A stretch of DNA of 64,000 nucleotides from Leifsonia williamsii (GTDB taxonomy: Bacteria > Actinomycetota > Actinomycetes > Actinomycetales > Microbacteriaceae): NCBI RefSeq assembly GCF_030433685.1, contig NZ_JAROCF010000001.1, forward strand, positions 1,550,001-1,614,000, written 5' to 3'. Shown one piece after another: positions 16,138 through 24,302 of the stretch. The notes under the pieces were generated by a model. That model did not search any database, had not been told where the DNA came from, and was given only the letters and a program-made list of their open reading frames with translations. Made by a program: the position numbers and the translations under genes. Every line of letters starts with the position of its first letter. Position 1 is the stretch's first letter.

Positions 16138-16707
16138 CTATCCCAGCCGCGGAAGCCGTTCGTACCAGGGCAGCATGCGCGGGCAGCGCCGCCGGAGCTG
16201 GGCGAAGGTCATCGACTCCTCCGGCCGGCTGATCGGCGCCTCCAGCTGCTCCGCGACCCGCTCCAGGTCGCGGGGCGCCCAGAACTGGCCGCGCATGCGC
16301 AGGAGCGTGCGTCCCTCCGCATCGGTCGCGAACAGCTGCGGGAGGGTGTCGAGCGTGCTGCCGTCGTAGAGCTGCACGATGTGGGTGGTGGCGACGTCGG
16401 AGCTGCGCACCTCGCGCGTGCGGCCGAGGCCGTCGCGCACCCGGACGCCGCTCTCGGTCAGCTCGACCGCGGTCGCCAGGAACGACTGCACGCCCAGGAT
16501 GGTCGCGGCGAGGACGAGGAGCTGCCCGGCGAGCACCGACGGCCAGGGCCCGTTGGGGATTGTCAGCCAGTACAGCACCGCGAACACCGGGGTGGTGAGC
16601 GCCACGACCGCCAGGATGCCGCGCAGGAAGAGGTGCCGGTGCGGTCGCAGAGTCGTCTCCTGCGTCACGCCCGTATCCTGTCCGACCTGTTGCTGATGCC
16701 CACCCAT
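16138..16707 (-). CDS. Membrane protein with two helices and a PH-like domain
   Basis: A 189-residue protein of unknown function. Two hydrophobic segments (LRGILAVVALTTPVFAVLYWL and VLAGQLLVLAATILGVQSFL, about residues 28-75) are followed by a beta-rich region (VELTESGVRVRDGLGRTREVRSSDVATTHIVQLYDG) like bacterial PH domains, then a Trp-rich C-terminus. The start could also be the GTG giving VTQETTLRPHR, about 13 residues in. It is first in the operon with the AraC regulator and the aminoglycoside-kinase-like gene, but nothing specific ties it to them. Confidence 0.6.
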   Translation of the reverse strand: MGGHQQQVGQDTGVTQETTLRPHRHLFLRGILAVVALTTPVFAVLYWLTIPNGPWPSVLAGQLLVLAATILGVQSFLATAVELTESGVRVRDGLGRTREVRSSDVATTHIVQLYDGSTLDTLPQLFATDAEGRTLLRMRGQFWAPRDLERVAEQLEAPISRPEESMTFAQLRRRCPRMLPWYERLPRLG

Positions 16708-16809
16708 CCCTCACAGCCTGACGCACGAGGGCCGGCGTCCGGTAGCGGCATTTTGGGGGACACGCCCCGCCGCTTCCGGGCCGCCGGCCCGTCGTTCCTC
16801 GCGGTCGGC

Positions 16810-18315
16810 TCAGCCGAGTGCGACCGCCGTCCACGACACGGGAGGCAGCTCCACCGTCAGCACGCCGCCGTCGAGCGCCGCGGTGGAGTTCGGGCGCAGG
16901 CCGACCCGATCCTGCTGCTGCAGCGTGTTCTTGGCGTAGACGTCCTCGTCCCAGAGCGAGACGGCCTCCCGCACGGACGAGACCCCCAGGTCGCGCACGT
17001 CGATGCGCACGGTCTCCGTCTCGGTCTGGCTGCGGTTCACCAGGAACACCGCCGCCGAGCCGTCCTCGGCGTCGTAGCTGGCGACCGCGTCGACCAGTCC
17101 GGCCTCGCCGTGCACGGCGGTCTCGTAGGTGCCGGTCGTGATCGTGGGCCGCAGGATCTCGCCGCGCGTCAGGCGCGACATCACCGAGAACGGGTAGAAG
17201 GTCGTCTGCCGCCAGGCCGCGCCGCCCGGCTCTGTCATGATCGGCGCGATCACGTTGACCAGTTGGGCGAGGGAGGCGGAGGTCACCCGGTCGCTGTTCT
17301 TCAGCAGGGTGATCAGGAGGTTGCCGAGCACGACCGCGTCGGCGACCGAGTAGACGTCCTCCAGCTGGCGCGGGGCGAAACGCCACTCGTCGTTGACCTC
17401 CTCTGACTCCTTGTGCTCGTCGAGGTACCAGATGTTCCACTCGTCGAAGGAGATGTTGATCTTCTTCGTGCTCTTGAGTTTGTAGCCGACGTGGTCGGCG
17501 GTCGCGACGACCGTGTCGATGAAGTACTGCATGTCGATCGAGGAGGCGAGGAACGAGCCGAGGTCGCCGCCCCGCTCCTGGTAGTAGGCGTGGGCCGAGA
17601 TGAAGTCGACGTGCTCGTAGGAGTGCTCCAGCACGATCCGCTCCCACTCGCCGAAGGTCGGCATCCCGGAGCCGGACGACCCGCAGACGACGAGCTCGAG
17701 GTCCTTGTCGGCCATCTTCATCGCGGCGGCCGTGCGCGCGGCCAGCTTGCCGTAGTCGTCGGCCGTCATGTACCCGGTCTGCCAGGGGCCGTCCATCTCG
17801 TTGCCGAGACACCACATCCGGATGTCGTGCGGCTCCGGAGTGCCGTTCGCGATGCGCCAGTCGCTCAGCGCGGTGCCGGACGGGTGGTTGGCGTACTCGA
17901 GCAGGTCGAGCGCCGACTCGATGCCCCGCGTACCGAGGTTCACCGCGAGCATCAGCTCCGAGCCGGTCAGCTTCAGCCAGCGCGAGAACTCGTCGAGGCC
18001 GACCTGGTTCGACTCCAGCGAGTGCCAGGCGAGGTCGCGCCGGACGGGGCGCTTCTCGCGCGGGCCGACCGAGTCCTCCCAGCGGAAGCCCGAGACGAAG
18101 TTGCCGCCGGGGTAGCGGATGGTGGTCGAGCCGAGCTCGCGGACGAGGTCCACGACGTCGAGCCGGAAGCCGTCCTCGTTCGCGGTCGGGTGCCCCGGCT
18201 CGTAGATGCCGTCGTACACGCAGCGGCCGAGGTGCTCGACGAACGAGCCGAACAGCCGGCGGTTGGCGGGGGCGACGCGCGCGGAGCGGTCGAGGGCGAT
18301 GCGGGTCTCTGGCAT
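16810..18315 (-). CDS. GH51 alpha-L-arabinofuranosidase
   Basis: A 501-residue glycoside hydrolase of family GH51. It releases terminal alpha-L-arabinofuranosyl residues from arabinan or arabinoxylan fragments by a retaining mechanism. The acid/base is Glu173 in WCLGNEMDGPW and the nucleophile is Glu292 in NISFDEWNIWY. LFGSFVEHLGRCVYDGIYEPGHP and TIRYPGGNFVSGFRWEDSVGP are diagnostic. There is no signal peptide, so it acts on imported oligosaccharides. ATG 18315 follows AGGAAC; upstream in-frame starts lack homology. It is the last gene of the importer operon, 49 bases after the permease. Confidence 0.96.
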   Translation of the reverse strand: MPETRIALDRSARVAPANRRLFGSFVEHLGRCVYDGIYEPGHPTANEDGFRLDVVDLVRELGSTTIRYPGGNFVSGFRWEDSVGPREKRPVRRDLAWHSLESNQVGLDEFSRWLKLTGSELMLAVNLGTRGIESALDLLEYANHPSGTALSDWRIANGTPEPHDIRMWCLGNEMDGPWQTGYMTADDYGKLAARTAAAMKMADKDLELVVCGSSGSGMPTFGEWERIVLEHSYEHVDFISAHAYYQERGGDLGSFLASSIDMQYFIDTVVATADHVGYKLKSTKKINISFDEWNIWYLDEHKESEEVNDEWRFAPRQLEDVYSVADAVVLGNLLITLLKNSDRVTSASLAQLVNVIAPIMTEPGGAAWRQTTFYPFSVMSRLTRGEILRPTITTGTYETAVHGEAGLVDAVASYDAEDGSAAVFLVNRSQTETETVRIDVRDLGVSSVREAVSLWDEDVYAKNTLQQQDRVGLRPNSTAALDGGVLTVELPPVSWTAVALG

Positions 18316-18364
18316 GGGGTTCCTAGTGTTCCTTCTGGATGGGTGGGTCGGGCGCACGCGCCCG

Positions 18365-19318
18365 CTACTTGACGCTGCCGATCGAGAGCCCGCCCTGCCA
18401 GTATCGCTGCAGGGTCAGGAACGAGACGATCAGCGGGATGATCGAGATGAGGGCGCCGGTGATGACCAGGTTCCACAGCGACTGGCCGCCGGTGTTCACC
18501 TGGGCCTGCGACTGCAGCGCGCCGAGGCCGACGGTGACGGGGAAGAGCTGCGGGTTCGAGAACATCACGAGCGGCAGGAAGAAGTTGTTCCACGTGCCGA
18601 CGATCGACAGCAGCAGCACCGTGACGACCGCCGGCCGCATCAGCGGCAGGGCGACCCTGGCGAAGATGCGCACCTCGCCGGCGCCGTCGACGCGGGCGGC
18701 GTCGACCATCTCGGGCGGGATCGCCTCGTCGGTGTACACCTTCATCAGGTAGACCGCGAACGGGTTCAGCATCGACGGGAGGATGACCGCCCACACCGTG
18801 TTGGTCAGGTGCGCGTTGCTCATCATCACGAACAGCGGGATGACCAGCACCGTCGCGGGGACCATGACCGAGCCCAGCACGACGGCGAAGAACAGCCTCC
18901 TGCCGCGGAACCCGTACATCGAGAACCCGTACCCGGCGAGCACGGACAGCACGGTGGCGCCGACCCCGCCCGCGATCGCGTACAGGAACGAGTTGCCGAG
19001 CCAGTGCCCGTACAGCCCGCCCGAGTACGAGAACAGCGAGCCGATGTTGCTGAACAGGTCGAAGCCTCCGCCGAACCACAGCGGACTCGTCTTGCCGTCG
19101 AACAGCGTCTGCTGGCTCTTCGTGCTGGCCACGATCAGCCACCAGAACGGCAGCGCGAAGTAGACGATGAAGGCGGCGAGCACGATGTGCGGCACGACCA
19201 CGCGGCCGCGGCCGCGGCGCTGCGGAGGACGCTGCGCCGCCAGGCGGGACCGGCGCGTGCCCGCGGCGTGCGCGCTCTGCTGGTCTGCGCTCTGCTGATC
19301 GGTGACGATGGCGGTCAT
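18365..19318 (-). CDS. Carbohydrate ABC transporter permease, MalG type
   Basis: A 317-residue inner-membrane permease with about six helices. The EAA loop that contacts the ATPase reads PPEMVDAARVDGAGEVRIFARVALPLMRPA. The N-terminal LPFWWLIVASTKSQQTLFD and C-terminal YWQGGLSIGSVK are typical of the CUT1 family. ATG 19318 overlaps the stop of the MalF-type gene by 4 bases. It forms the membrane channel together with that protein for arabino-oligosaccharide uptake, as judged by the adjacent GH51 gene. Confidence 0.95.
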   Translation of the reverse strand: MTAIVTDQQSADQQSAHAAGTRRSRLAAQRPPQRRGRGRVVVPHIVLAAFIVYFALPFWWLIVASTKSQQTLFDGKTSPLWFGGGFDLFSNIGSLFSYSGGLYGHWLGNSFLYAIAGGVGATVLSVLAGYGFSMYGFRGRRLFFAVVLGSVMVPATVLVIPLFVMMSNAHLTNTVWAVILPSMLNPFAVYLMKVYTDEAIPPEMVDAARVDGAGEVRIFARVALPLMRPAVVTVLLLSIVGTWNNFFLPLVMFSNPQLFPVTVGLGALQSQAQVNTGGQSLWNLVITGALISIIPLIVSFLTLQRYWQGGLSIGSVK

Positions 19319-20280
19319 TTCATCAGTCCACTTCTCTTGCGGGTCGCGAACATGAAGGCGTACGACCCGACGAAGACGACGAGGCCGAGGGCGAACGCGA
19401 TCGCCGAGGCGTAGTTCACCTGGTGGTACGAGAACGCGACCGTGTACGCGTAGATGTTCGGCGTATAGTTGGAGGTGATGGAGCCCGACGCCATCCCGCG
19501 CAGCATCTGCGGCTCGTTGAAGAACTGCAGCGTGCCGATGAGGGCGAACACGAGCACGAGCAGGAGGGAGGAGGCGACCATCGGGATCTTGATCCGCAAC
19601 GCGATCTGCCAGCCGGTGGCGCCGTCGACGCGCGCCGCCTCGTAGATCGACGGGTCGACGCCCTGCAGCGCCGCGTAGATGATGATCATGTAGTAGCCGG
19701 CCCACTGCCAGGTGACGATGTTCACCAGCGAGCCGAAGACGTTCTGGTCGGAGAAGAAGTTCGGCGCCTCGAGCCCGAGCCAGCCGAACACCTCCTGCGC
19801 CGGCCCGAAGCTGGGGCTGTACAGGAATCCCCACATCAGCGCGCCGATGACGACCGGCACCGCGTACGGCACGAAGATCAGCAGCCGCGAGATGCGCGCG
19901 AACCGCGTGGTCAGCGCGTCGATCAGCAGCGCGGCGATCAGGGCGACGATCATCTGCGCCGGGATCATCACCACGGCGAAGAGCAGGACGCGCCAGACGC
20001 CGTCGAGGAACAGCGGGTCGGTGAACGCGCGGGCGTAGTTGGCGAAGCCGACCCAGCTCGTTCCGCCCGCGAGCGTCGAGTTCTGCAGGCTGAGCACGAA
20101 CGCGTACACGAGCGGGATGAGGAGGAACAGCAGGAGGAACACCGCGAACGGTGCGGTGAAGGCCCAGCCCCAGCGGGCGCGGCGGAGACTGACGATGTCA
20201 CGGCGGGGCCGCCCCGCCCCGCGCCGGTCGGCGCGGGGACGGGACGGCCGCTGCGGCGCGGCGACGGCGGATTCGGTCAT
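19315..20280 (-). CDS. Sugar ABC transporter permease, MalF/UgpA type
   Basis: A 321-residue inner-membrane permease. Following a basic cytoplasmic N-terminus, helices begin at WGWAFTAPFAVFLLLFLLIPLVYAF. The EAA loop is SIYEAARVDGATGWQIALRIKIPM. The FNEPQML segment is also typical of the CUT1 partners. It overlaps the second permease by 4 bases and follows the binding-protein gene by 31 bases. No ATPase gene is present in the operon; CUT1 systems of actinobacteria often share one MsiK-like ATPase encoded elsewhere. Confidence 0.95.
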   Translation of the reverse strand: MTESAVAAPQRPSRPRADRRGAGRPRRDIVSLRRARWGWAFTAPFAVFLLLFLLIPLVYAFVLSLQNSTLAGGTSWVGFANYARAFTDPLFLDGVWRVLLFAVVMIPAQMIVALIAALLIDALTTRFARISRLLIFVPYAVPVVIGALMWGFLYSPSFGPAQEVFGWLGLEAPNFFSDQNVFGSLVNIVTWQWAGYYMIIIYAALQGVDPSIYEAARVDGATGWQIALRIKIPMVASSLLLVLVFALIGTLQFFNEPQMLRGMASGSITSNYTPNIYAYTVAFSYHQVNYASAIAFALGLVVFVGSYAFMFATRKRSGLMK

Positions 20281-20311
20281 CGGAGGATCCTTCCGGGCAG
20301 GTGGGCGCCCG

Positions 20312-21640
20312 TTACTTCGTGACGGTGTAGCCCTGCTGCTTGGCGTAGCTGGTGACCGCGTCCTGGTAGGTCTTCAGCGCCTCCTCGGGGGTCGCCTTGC
20401 CCTTGTTGATCGCGTTGATCGCGACGGTCAGCTTGTCGTAGGCGAGGTTCTGGAAGGGGCTGAACTGGAAGCCCTTGTAGTCGGTCGCCGCGGTCAGGAA
20501 GACGTCCTTGTTGATCTGCTGGCCGCCGAAGAAGTCGTACTCCTTGTCGGTGAAGTAGCTCGACTCGAGGATCGGCTTCCAGAGCGGGAACAGGGCGGCC
20601 TTCTCGATGCCGAGCTTCCACGCCTCCTCGGTGCCGAAGATCTCCTGCGCGACCGTCGCCGCCGCCTTCTGGTCCTGCGCCTGCTTGCTCACGGCGAAGG
20701 CCGAGCCGCCGATGTTGATCTGCACCGGGTTCGCGGTGTCCCACTGGGGCACGGGGGCCACGGCCCACTTGGCGTTCTTGTCGGCGCCGGTGAAGCCCTG
20801 CAGGTAGCCGGGCAGCCAGGCGGCGGCGATCGCGGACGCGTAGGTGCCGTTCACGAGGTGGGTGTTGTAGTCGGTGGTGGAGGAGTCCTCGGTGCCGACG
20901 AGCTTCTTCTTCACCAGGTCGTCCCAGTAGCCGAGCACCTTGGTGCTGGCCTCGTCGTTCAGGTCGACCTTGATGCCCTGCTTGCCGGTGAGCTCGAACG
21001 GCTTGTTGCCCGCCTGGGCGAACAGCGCGGTCTGGAAGGCGCGGCCGTTGCCCGGGAAGTCGGTCAGCTTGGTCTTGCCGCCGGTGGCGTCGAAGATCTT
21101 TTGCGCGGCGGCTGCGTACTCGTCCCACGTTGTCGGGACCGCGATGCCGTACTTGTCGAACAGGTCCTTGCGGTACAGGAGGCCGACCGGGCCGCCGTCG
21201 ACCGGGATCGCGTACGCGTCGCCGTCGAGCGACTCGTCGCTCCAGGCGCCCTCGGAGTAGTTGTCCTTGACCTTGTCGGCGCCGAGCTTGCTGAGGTTCA
21301 CGATCGAGCCGTCGGCGATGTAGCTGGGCACGACCTCCGTCTCGAGCATGACGACGTCGGGCGCGCCGGAGCCCGCCTGGATCGCGGTGGAGAACTTCGT
21401 GTACTCGTCGTTGCCGGCGCCCGCGTTGGTCCAGCAGATCTGGACGTCTTTGTGGGTCTTGTTGAACAGGTCGACCACCGGCTCGAAGTTGGGGTACCAG
21501 GCCCACATGGTGACCTGCTTCGCGTCCGACTCGACGATCTTGTTCTGGCAGCTGGCCGCGGCGCTGCCGCCAGCGGAACACCCGGTGAGGGCCGCGACCG
21601 CCAGCGCGACGACGCCTCCCACGGCAAGGAGCTTCTTCAT
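20312..21640 (-). CDS. Sugar ABC transporter substrate-binding lipoprotein
   Basis: A 442-residue extracellular lipoprotein. The signal peptide MKKLLAVGGVVALAVAALTG ends at the lipobox Cys21. The mature part follows family 1 solute-binding proteins: VTMWAWYPNFEPVVDLFNKTH, GSGAPDVVMLETEVVPSYIADG, IPVDGGPVGLLYRKDLFDKYGI and GGSAFAVSKQAQDQKAA. It captures the sugar for the two permeases. AAGGGA precedes ATG 21640. It is first gene of the GH51 operon and is preceded by a 33-bp operator palindrome, so LacI control is very likely. The ligand is inferred to be an arabinose-containing oligosaccharide. Confidence 0.95.
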   Translation of the reverse strand: MKKLLAVGGVVALAVAALTGCSAGGSAAASCQNKIVESDAKQVTMWAWYPNFEPVVDLFNKTHKDVQICWTNAGAGNDEYTKFSTAIQAGSGAPDVVMLETEVVPSYIADGSIVNLSKLGADKVKDNYSEGAWSDESLDGDAYAIPVDGGPVGLLYRKDLFDKYGIAVPTTWDEYAAAAQKIFDATGGKTKLTDFPGNGRAFQTALFAQAGNKPFELTGKQGIKVDLNDEASTKVLGYWDDLVKKKLVGTEDSSTTDYNTHLVNGTYASAIAAAWLPGYLQGFTGADKNAKWAVAPVPQWDTANPVQINIGGSAFAVSKQAQDQKAAATVAQEIFGTEEAWKLGIEKAALFPLWKPILESSYFTDKEYDFFGGQQINKDVFLTAATDYKGFQFSPFQNLAYDKLTVAINAINKGKATPEEALKTYQDAVTSYAKQQGYTVTK

Positions 21641-21670
21641 TGGATTCCCTTCGCGGTGATCTGACACCCT

Positions 21671-21703
21671 TGTCTACAACGTTGTACTACAACGTTGTAG
21701 ACA
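21671..21703 (-). promoter_or_regulatory. Double LacI operator before the arabinoside operon
   Basis: Two 12-bp palindromes, TACAACGTTGTA, at 21675-21686 and 21688-21699 make a 33-bp overall palindrome centred on one base, with TGTC/GACA ends. It lies 31 bases upstream of the binding-protein start, where a repressor would block transcription. A related single site lies before the lacI gene at 22823-22836. Confidence 0.85.
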
Positions 21704-21760
21704 TGATGCCCTCCGCGATGTGACCGTGTCAAACACTTTCTGCCGTGACCTGTGCGAGGG

Positions 21761-22789
21761 TCAGGAGGCGGGCACGTTCACGGCCGTGGACTCGCGCTCG
21801 ACCAGCCGGAACGGCACCGCGATCTCGCGCGGGGTGAAGGCGGTGGAGCCTCCCTCGATCCGCTCGATCAGGAGGTCGACGGCGGTCCGGGCGATCTGCT
21901 CCCGGCCCGGGTCGATGGTCGACAGCGCCGGCATGGAGTACTGCGTCTCGTCGATGTCGTCGTAGCCGATCACCGAGACGTCCTCCGGCACACGCAGCCC
22001 GGCCTCCTGCAGCACGCGCAACGCTCCGAGGGCCAGCGTGTCGTTGAAGGCGACCACGCCGTCGAACGGGAGGCCCAGCGCCAGGAACGCGCGCATCGCC
22101 TCCGCGCCGTCGCGCCGGTGCCAGGTGCCGACCGGGATCGCCAGCCGCTCGTCGTACGCGACGCCATGCGCCGCAAGAGCCTCCCGATACCCGGCCAGAC
22201 GCAACCCTGCCGAGCCGATCACCTCGCCAGGATGCGCGCCGAGCGCGACGATGCGCCGCCGCCCTCCGGAGAGGAGGTGGTCCGTCGCGGCGCGGGCGCC
22301 CTCCGCGTTCTGCATGGTGACGTGATCCTTGGGCCCGTTGAAGATCCGGTCGCCGAGCAGCACCATCGGGGTCGGGATGCCGGCGATGGTGTCCCGGTCG
22401 GCCTCGTCGAGCGCCAGCACGCTGTAGAGCACGCCGTCGACCATCTGGCCCCGCGGCTTCTGCAGCACGCTCAACTCGCTCTCGCGCTCGTTGCCGAACT
22501 GCTCGATCAGCACCGACAGCCCGCGGGAGGCGGCGGCCTTCATCACGGCGTCGGCGAGCTCGGCGAAGTACGCGTTGCGCAACTCCGGGATGATGAGCGA
22601 GATGACATTGGTGCGCCCCGAGCGGAGGCTGCGCGCCGACAGATTCGGCGTATAGCCGAGCGCGGCGATGGCGTCGAGCACCCGCTGCCGCGTCTCGTCG
22701 CGCACGTACGGGTAGTCGTTGATGACGTTGGACACCGTCTTGATCGACACCCCGGCGAGCCGGCTGACATCGTGCATCGTCGCGGACAT
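21761..22789 (-). CDS. LacI-family repressor of the arabinoside operon
   Basis: A 342-residue repressor. The HTH is at residues 5-50: MHDVSRLAGVSIKTVSNVINDYPYVRDETRQRVLDAIAALGY; the hinge LSARSLRSGRTNVISLIIPEL follows. The effector domain includes DGVVAFNDTLALGALRVLQEAGL and DVSVIGYDDIDETQYSMPALSTI. It is encoded just upstream of, and in the same direction as, the sugar-importer operon. Matching palindromes occur before its own gene and before the operon, so it probably represses both and is released by an imported arabinoside. Confidence 0.93.
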   Translation of the reverse strand: MSATMHDVSRLAGVSIKTVSNVINDYPYVRDETRQRVLDAIAALGYTPNLSARSLRSGRTNVISLIIPELRNAYFAELADAVMKAAASRGLSVLIEQFGNERESELSVLQKPRGQMVDGVLYSVLALDEADRDTIAGIPTPMVLLGDRIFNGPKDHVTMQNAEGARAATDHLLSGGRRRIVALGAHPGEVIGSAGLRLAGYREALAAHGVAYDERLAIPVGTWHRRDGAEAMRAFLALGLPFDGVVAFNDTLALGALRVLQEAGLRVPEDVSVIGYDDIDETQYSMPALSTIDPGREQIARTAVDLLIERIEGGSTAFTPREIAVPFRLVERESTAVNVPAS

Positions 22790-22822
22790 CCAAGCCTCCC
22801 CGCCCTCGTCCTGGGTATGACC

Positions 22823-22836
22823 CTACATCGTTGTAG
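22823..22836 (-). promoter_or_regulatory. Autoregulatory LacI operator
   Basis: CTACATCGTTGTAG, one mismatch from the CTACAACGTTGTAG operator form, lies 34 bases upstream of the lacI start (22789), which points to autoregulation. Confidence 0.75.
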
Positions 22837-22872
22837 AGGGGGCGTGGGCTCGTGGTTCGCGCCCGGGTGAGC

Positions 22873-22878
22873 GACAAT
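22873..22878 (+). promoter_or_regulatory. -10 hexamer of the sigma-factor gene
   Basis: GACAAT lies 6 bases before GTG 22885 and helps choose this start over the in-frame GTGs at 22852 and 22867. A leaderless mRNA is predicted. Confidence 0.4.
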
Positions 22879-22884
22879 GACCCC

Positions 22885-23427
22885 GTGGATGACACCGAGC
22901 GTTCACTGATCGCCGGGCTGCAGTCCGGCGAGGTGGATGCGGTCGAGCGGCTGTACCAGCGCTGGGGGCGGCTGGTCTTCACGCTCGCGCTGCGCTCGCT
23001 GGGCGACGTCGGTGACGCCGAGGACGTCACGCAGCAGGTGTTCGTCGCCGCGTGGCAGGGGCGGAACGGCTTCGACCCGGAGAGGGCGAAGCTCAGCACG
23101 TGGCTCATGGCCATCACGCGGCACAAGATCGTCGACGCGCACGAGGCGCGCGCGAAGCGGCAGCGGGAGCTGCAGGCGCTGATGGAGAGCGTGTACCTGC
23201 AGTCGCTCACCTGGACCGACCAGATCGCCGACAGCGTCACGATGACCCAGGAGCTGGAGCAGCTGGATCCGCTTCCGCAGCGGATCATGCGGCTCGCGTT
23301 CTACGATCGGCTGAGCCACACGCAGATCGCGGAACAGCTCGGCCTGCCGCTCGGCACGGTGAAGAGCCATATCCGGCGCAGCCTGCTGCGGCTGCGAGCA
23401 CGGCTGGAGGACGCGGATGACGCATAG
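22885..23427 (+). CDS. ECF-type RNA polymerase sigma factor
   Basis: A 180-residue sigma factor with region 2 (LYQRWGRLVFTLALRSLGDVGDAEDVTQQVFVAAWQGRNGFDPERAKLSTWLMAITRHKIVDAHEAR) and region 4 (LPQRIMRLAFYDRLSHTQIAEQLGLPLGTVKSHIRRSLLRLR), with no extra domains. It directs RNA polymerase to a small regulon. It overlaps the downstream anti-sigma gene by 11 bases, so the two are made together. The anti-sigma type (RskA-like) resembles the SigK system of mycobacteria. Its likely targets are the adjacent DUF4397 and sortase genes. The start is not certain. Confidence 0.93.
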   Translation: MDDTERSLIAGLQSGEVDAVERLYQRWGRLVFTLALRSLGDVGDAEDVTQQVFVAAWQGRNGFDPERAKLSTWLMAITRHKIVDAHEARAKRQRELQALMESVYLQSLTWTDQIADSVTMTQELEQLDPLPQRIMRLAFYDRLSHTQIAEQLGLPLGTVKSHIRRSLLRLRARLEDADDA

Positions 23428-24220
23428 CGATCCCGACGCGCTCGCCATGCTGGCGCTCGGCGACCCCGAGGTCGACGAGGCCGATGTCGAGCACGTCATG
23501 GGCTGCCCCGAGTGCCGTGCCGAGCTCGACCGGCTGATGCGTGTCACCCGCGCCGCCCGCGAGAACGGGCCGGTCGACTTCGAGCTGCTGGAGCCGTCTC
23601 CCGCGGTGTGGGAGGGCATCCGCGCGCAGATCGCGGCGGAGGCGACGGCCGGCGCGGACGACCCGGCGCCGGCCGAGCCGGTCGCACCGGTGCAGACTCT
23701 GCCGCACACGCCCGGCCGTCGACCAGCGCCCGGGTCGGCCCCCTCCCGCCCCGCCGGTCGCCCCGCACGCTCCCGGCGCCGCTGGGTCGCCGCTCTCTCC
23801 GGCGCGGCCGTCCTGCTCGTCGCAGTCGTGGTCGCCGCCACCGTGTTCCTCCGGCCCGGCCAGCAGTCGACGGTGGAGGCGCAGGCGACGCTCGCGGGAC
23901 TCCCCGCCTGGTCCACCTCCAGCGGCACGGCGACGATGGAGCGGGAGCCCGACGGGACCACGGTGCTGCAGGTGGCGCTGGAGTCGCCGGCGGTGGAGGC
24001 GGGAGGCTCGGACTATCGCGAGGTCTGGCTGATGAACAGCGACCTCACGAAGTCGATCAGCGTCGGCCTGCTCGACGGGGGCTCCGGGCGTTTCGTCATG
24101 CCGCCCAACATCGCGGCCGCCGACTATCCGGTGGTCGACATCTCGCAGCAGCCGCTCAACGGCGACCCCGGCCACTCGGGCGACAGCATCGTGCGGGGAA
24201 CGCTCACCGCCTCCGGTTAG
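23417..24220 (+). CDS. Membrane anti-sigma factor, RskA-like
   Basis: A 267-residue single-pass protein. The cytoplasmic N-terminus has a zinc-finger-like anti-sigma segment (DVEHVMGCPECRAELDRLMRV, about residues 24-42). A Pro/Ala-rich linker leads to one membrane helix (WVAALSGAAVLLVAVVVAATVFL). The outer part is an RskA domain: YREVWLMNSDLTKSISVGLLDGG and DYPVVDISQQPLNGDPGHSGDSIVRG. It holds the sigma factor inactive, and release normally needs proteolysis of the anti-sigma protein. It overlaps the sigma gene by 11 bases. The signal is not known. Confidence 0.9.
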   Translation: MTHSDPDALAMLALGDPEVDEADVEHVMGCPECRAELDRLMRVTRAARENGPVDFELLEPSPAVWEGIRAQIAAEATAGADDPAPAEPVAPVQTLPHTPGRRPAPGSAPSRPAGRPARSRRRWVAALSGAAVLLVAVVVAATVFLRPGQQSTVEAQATLAGLPAWSTSSGTATMEREPDGTTVLQVALESPAVEAGGSDYREVWLMNSDLTKSISVGLLDGGSGRFVMPPNIAAADYPVVDISQQPLNGDPGHSGDSIVRGTLTASG

Positions 24221-24228
24221 CCGAGAGT

Positions 24229-24255
24229 GCATCCGTTCGGCCCTCCTTCCGGAAT
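24229..24255 (+). promoter_or_regulatory. Candidate ECF-sigma promoter for DUF4397-sortase
   Basis: GCATCC (24229-24234) and CCGGAAT (24249-24255) are separated by 14 bases. From memory this resembles SigK-type promoters of mycobacteria (CCATCC ... CCGAAT). It lies between the anti-sigma gene and the DUF4397 gene. Confidence 0.4.
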
Positions 24256-24302
24256 GTATGGGCATGAGGCGCGATCAGCGCCCGACATCCCAAGGAGGAT
24301 CG

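Noticed and set aside
16708-16809. Possible terminator after the GH51 gene (GGGCC/GGCCC stem)
   Set aside because: The stem is only five bases and has no T-tract on the minus strand; it may be chance in such GC-rich DNA.
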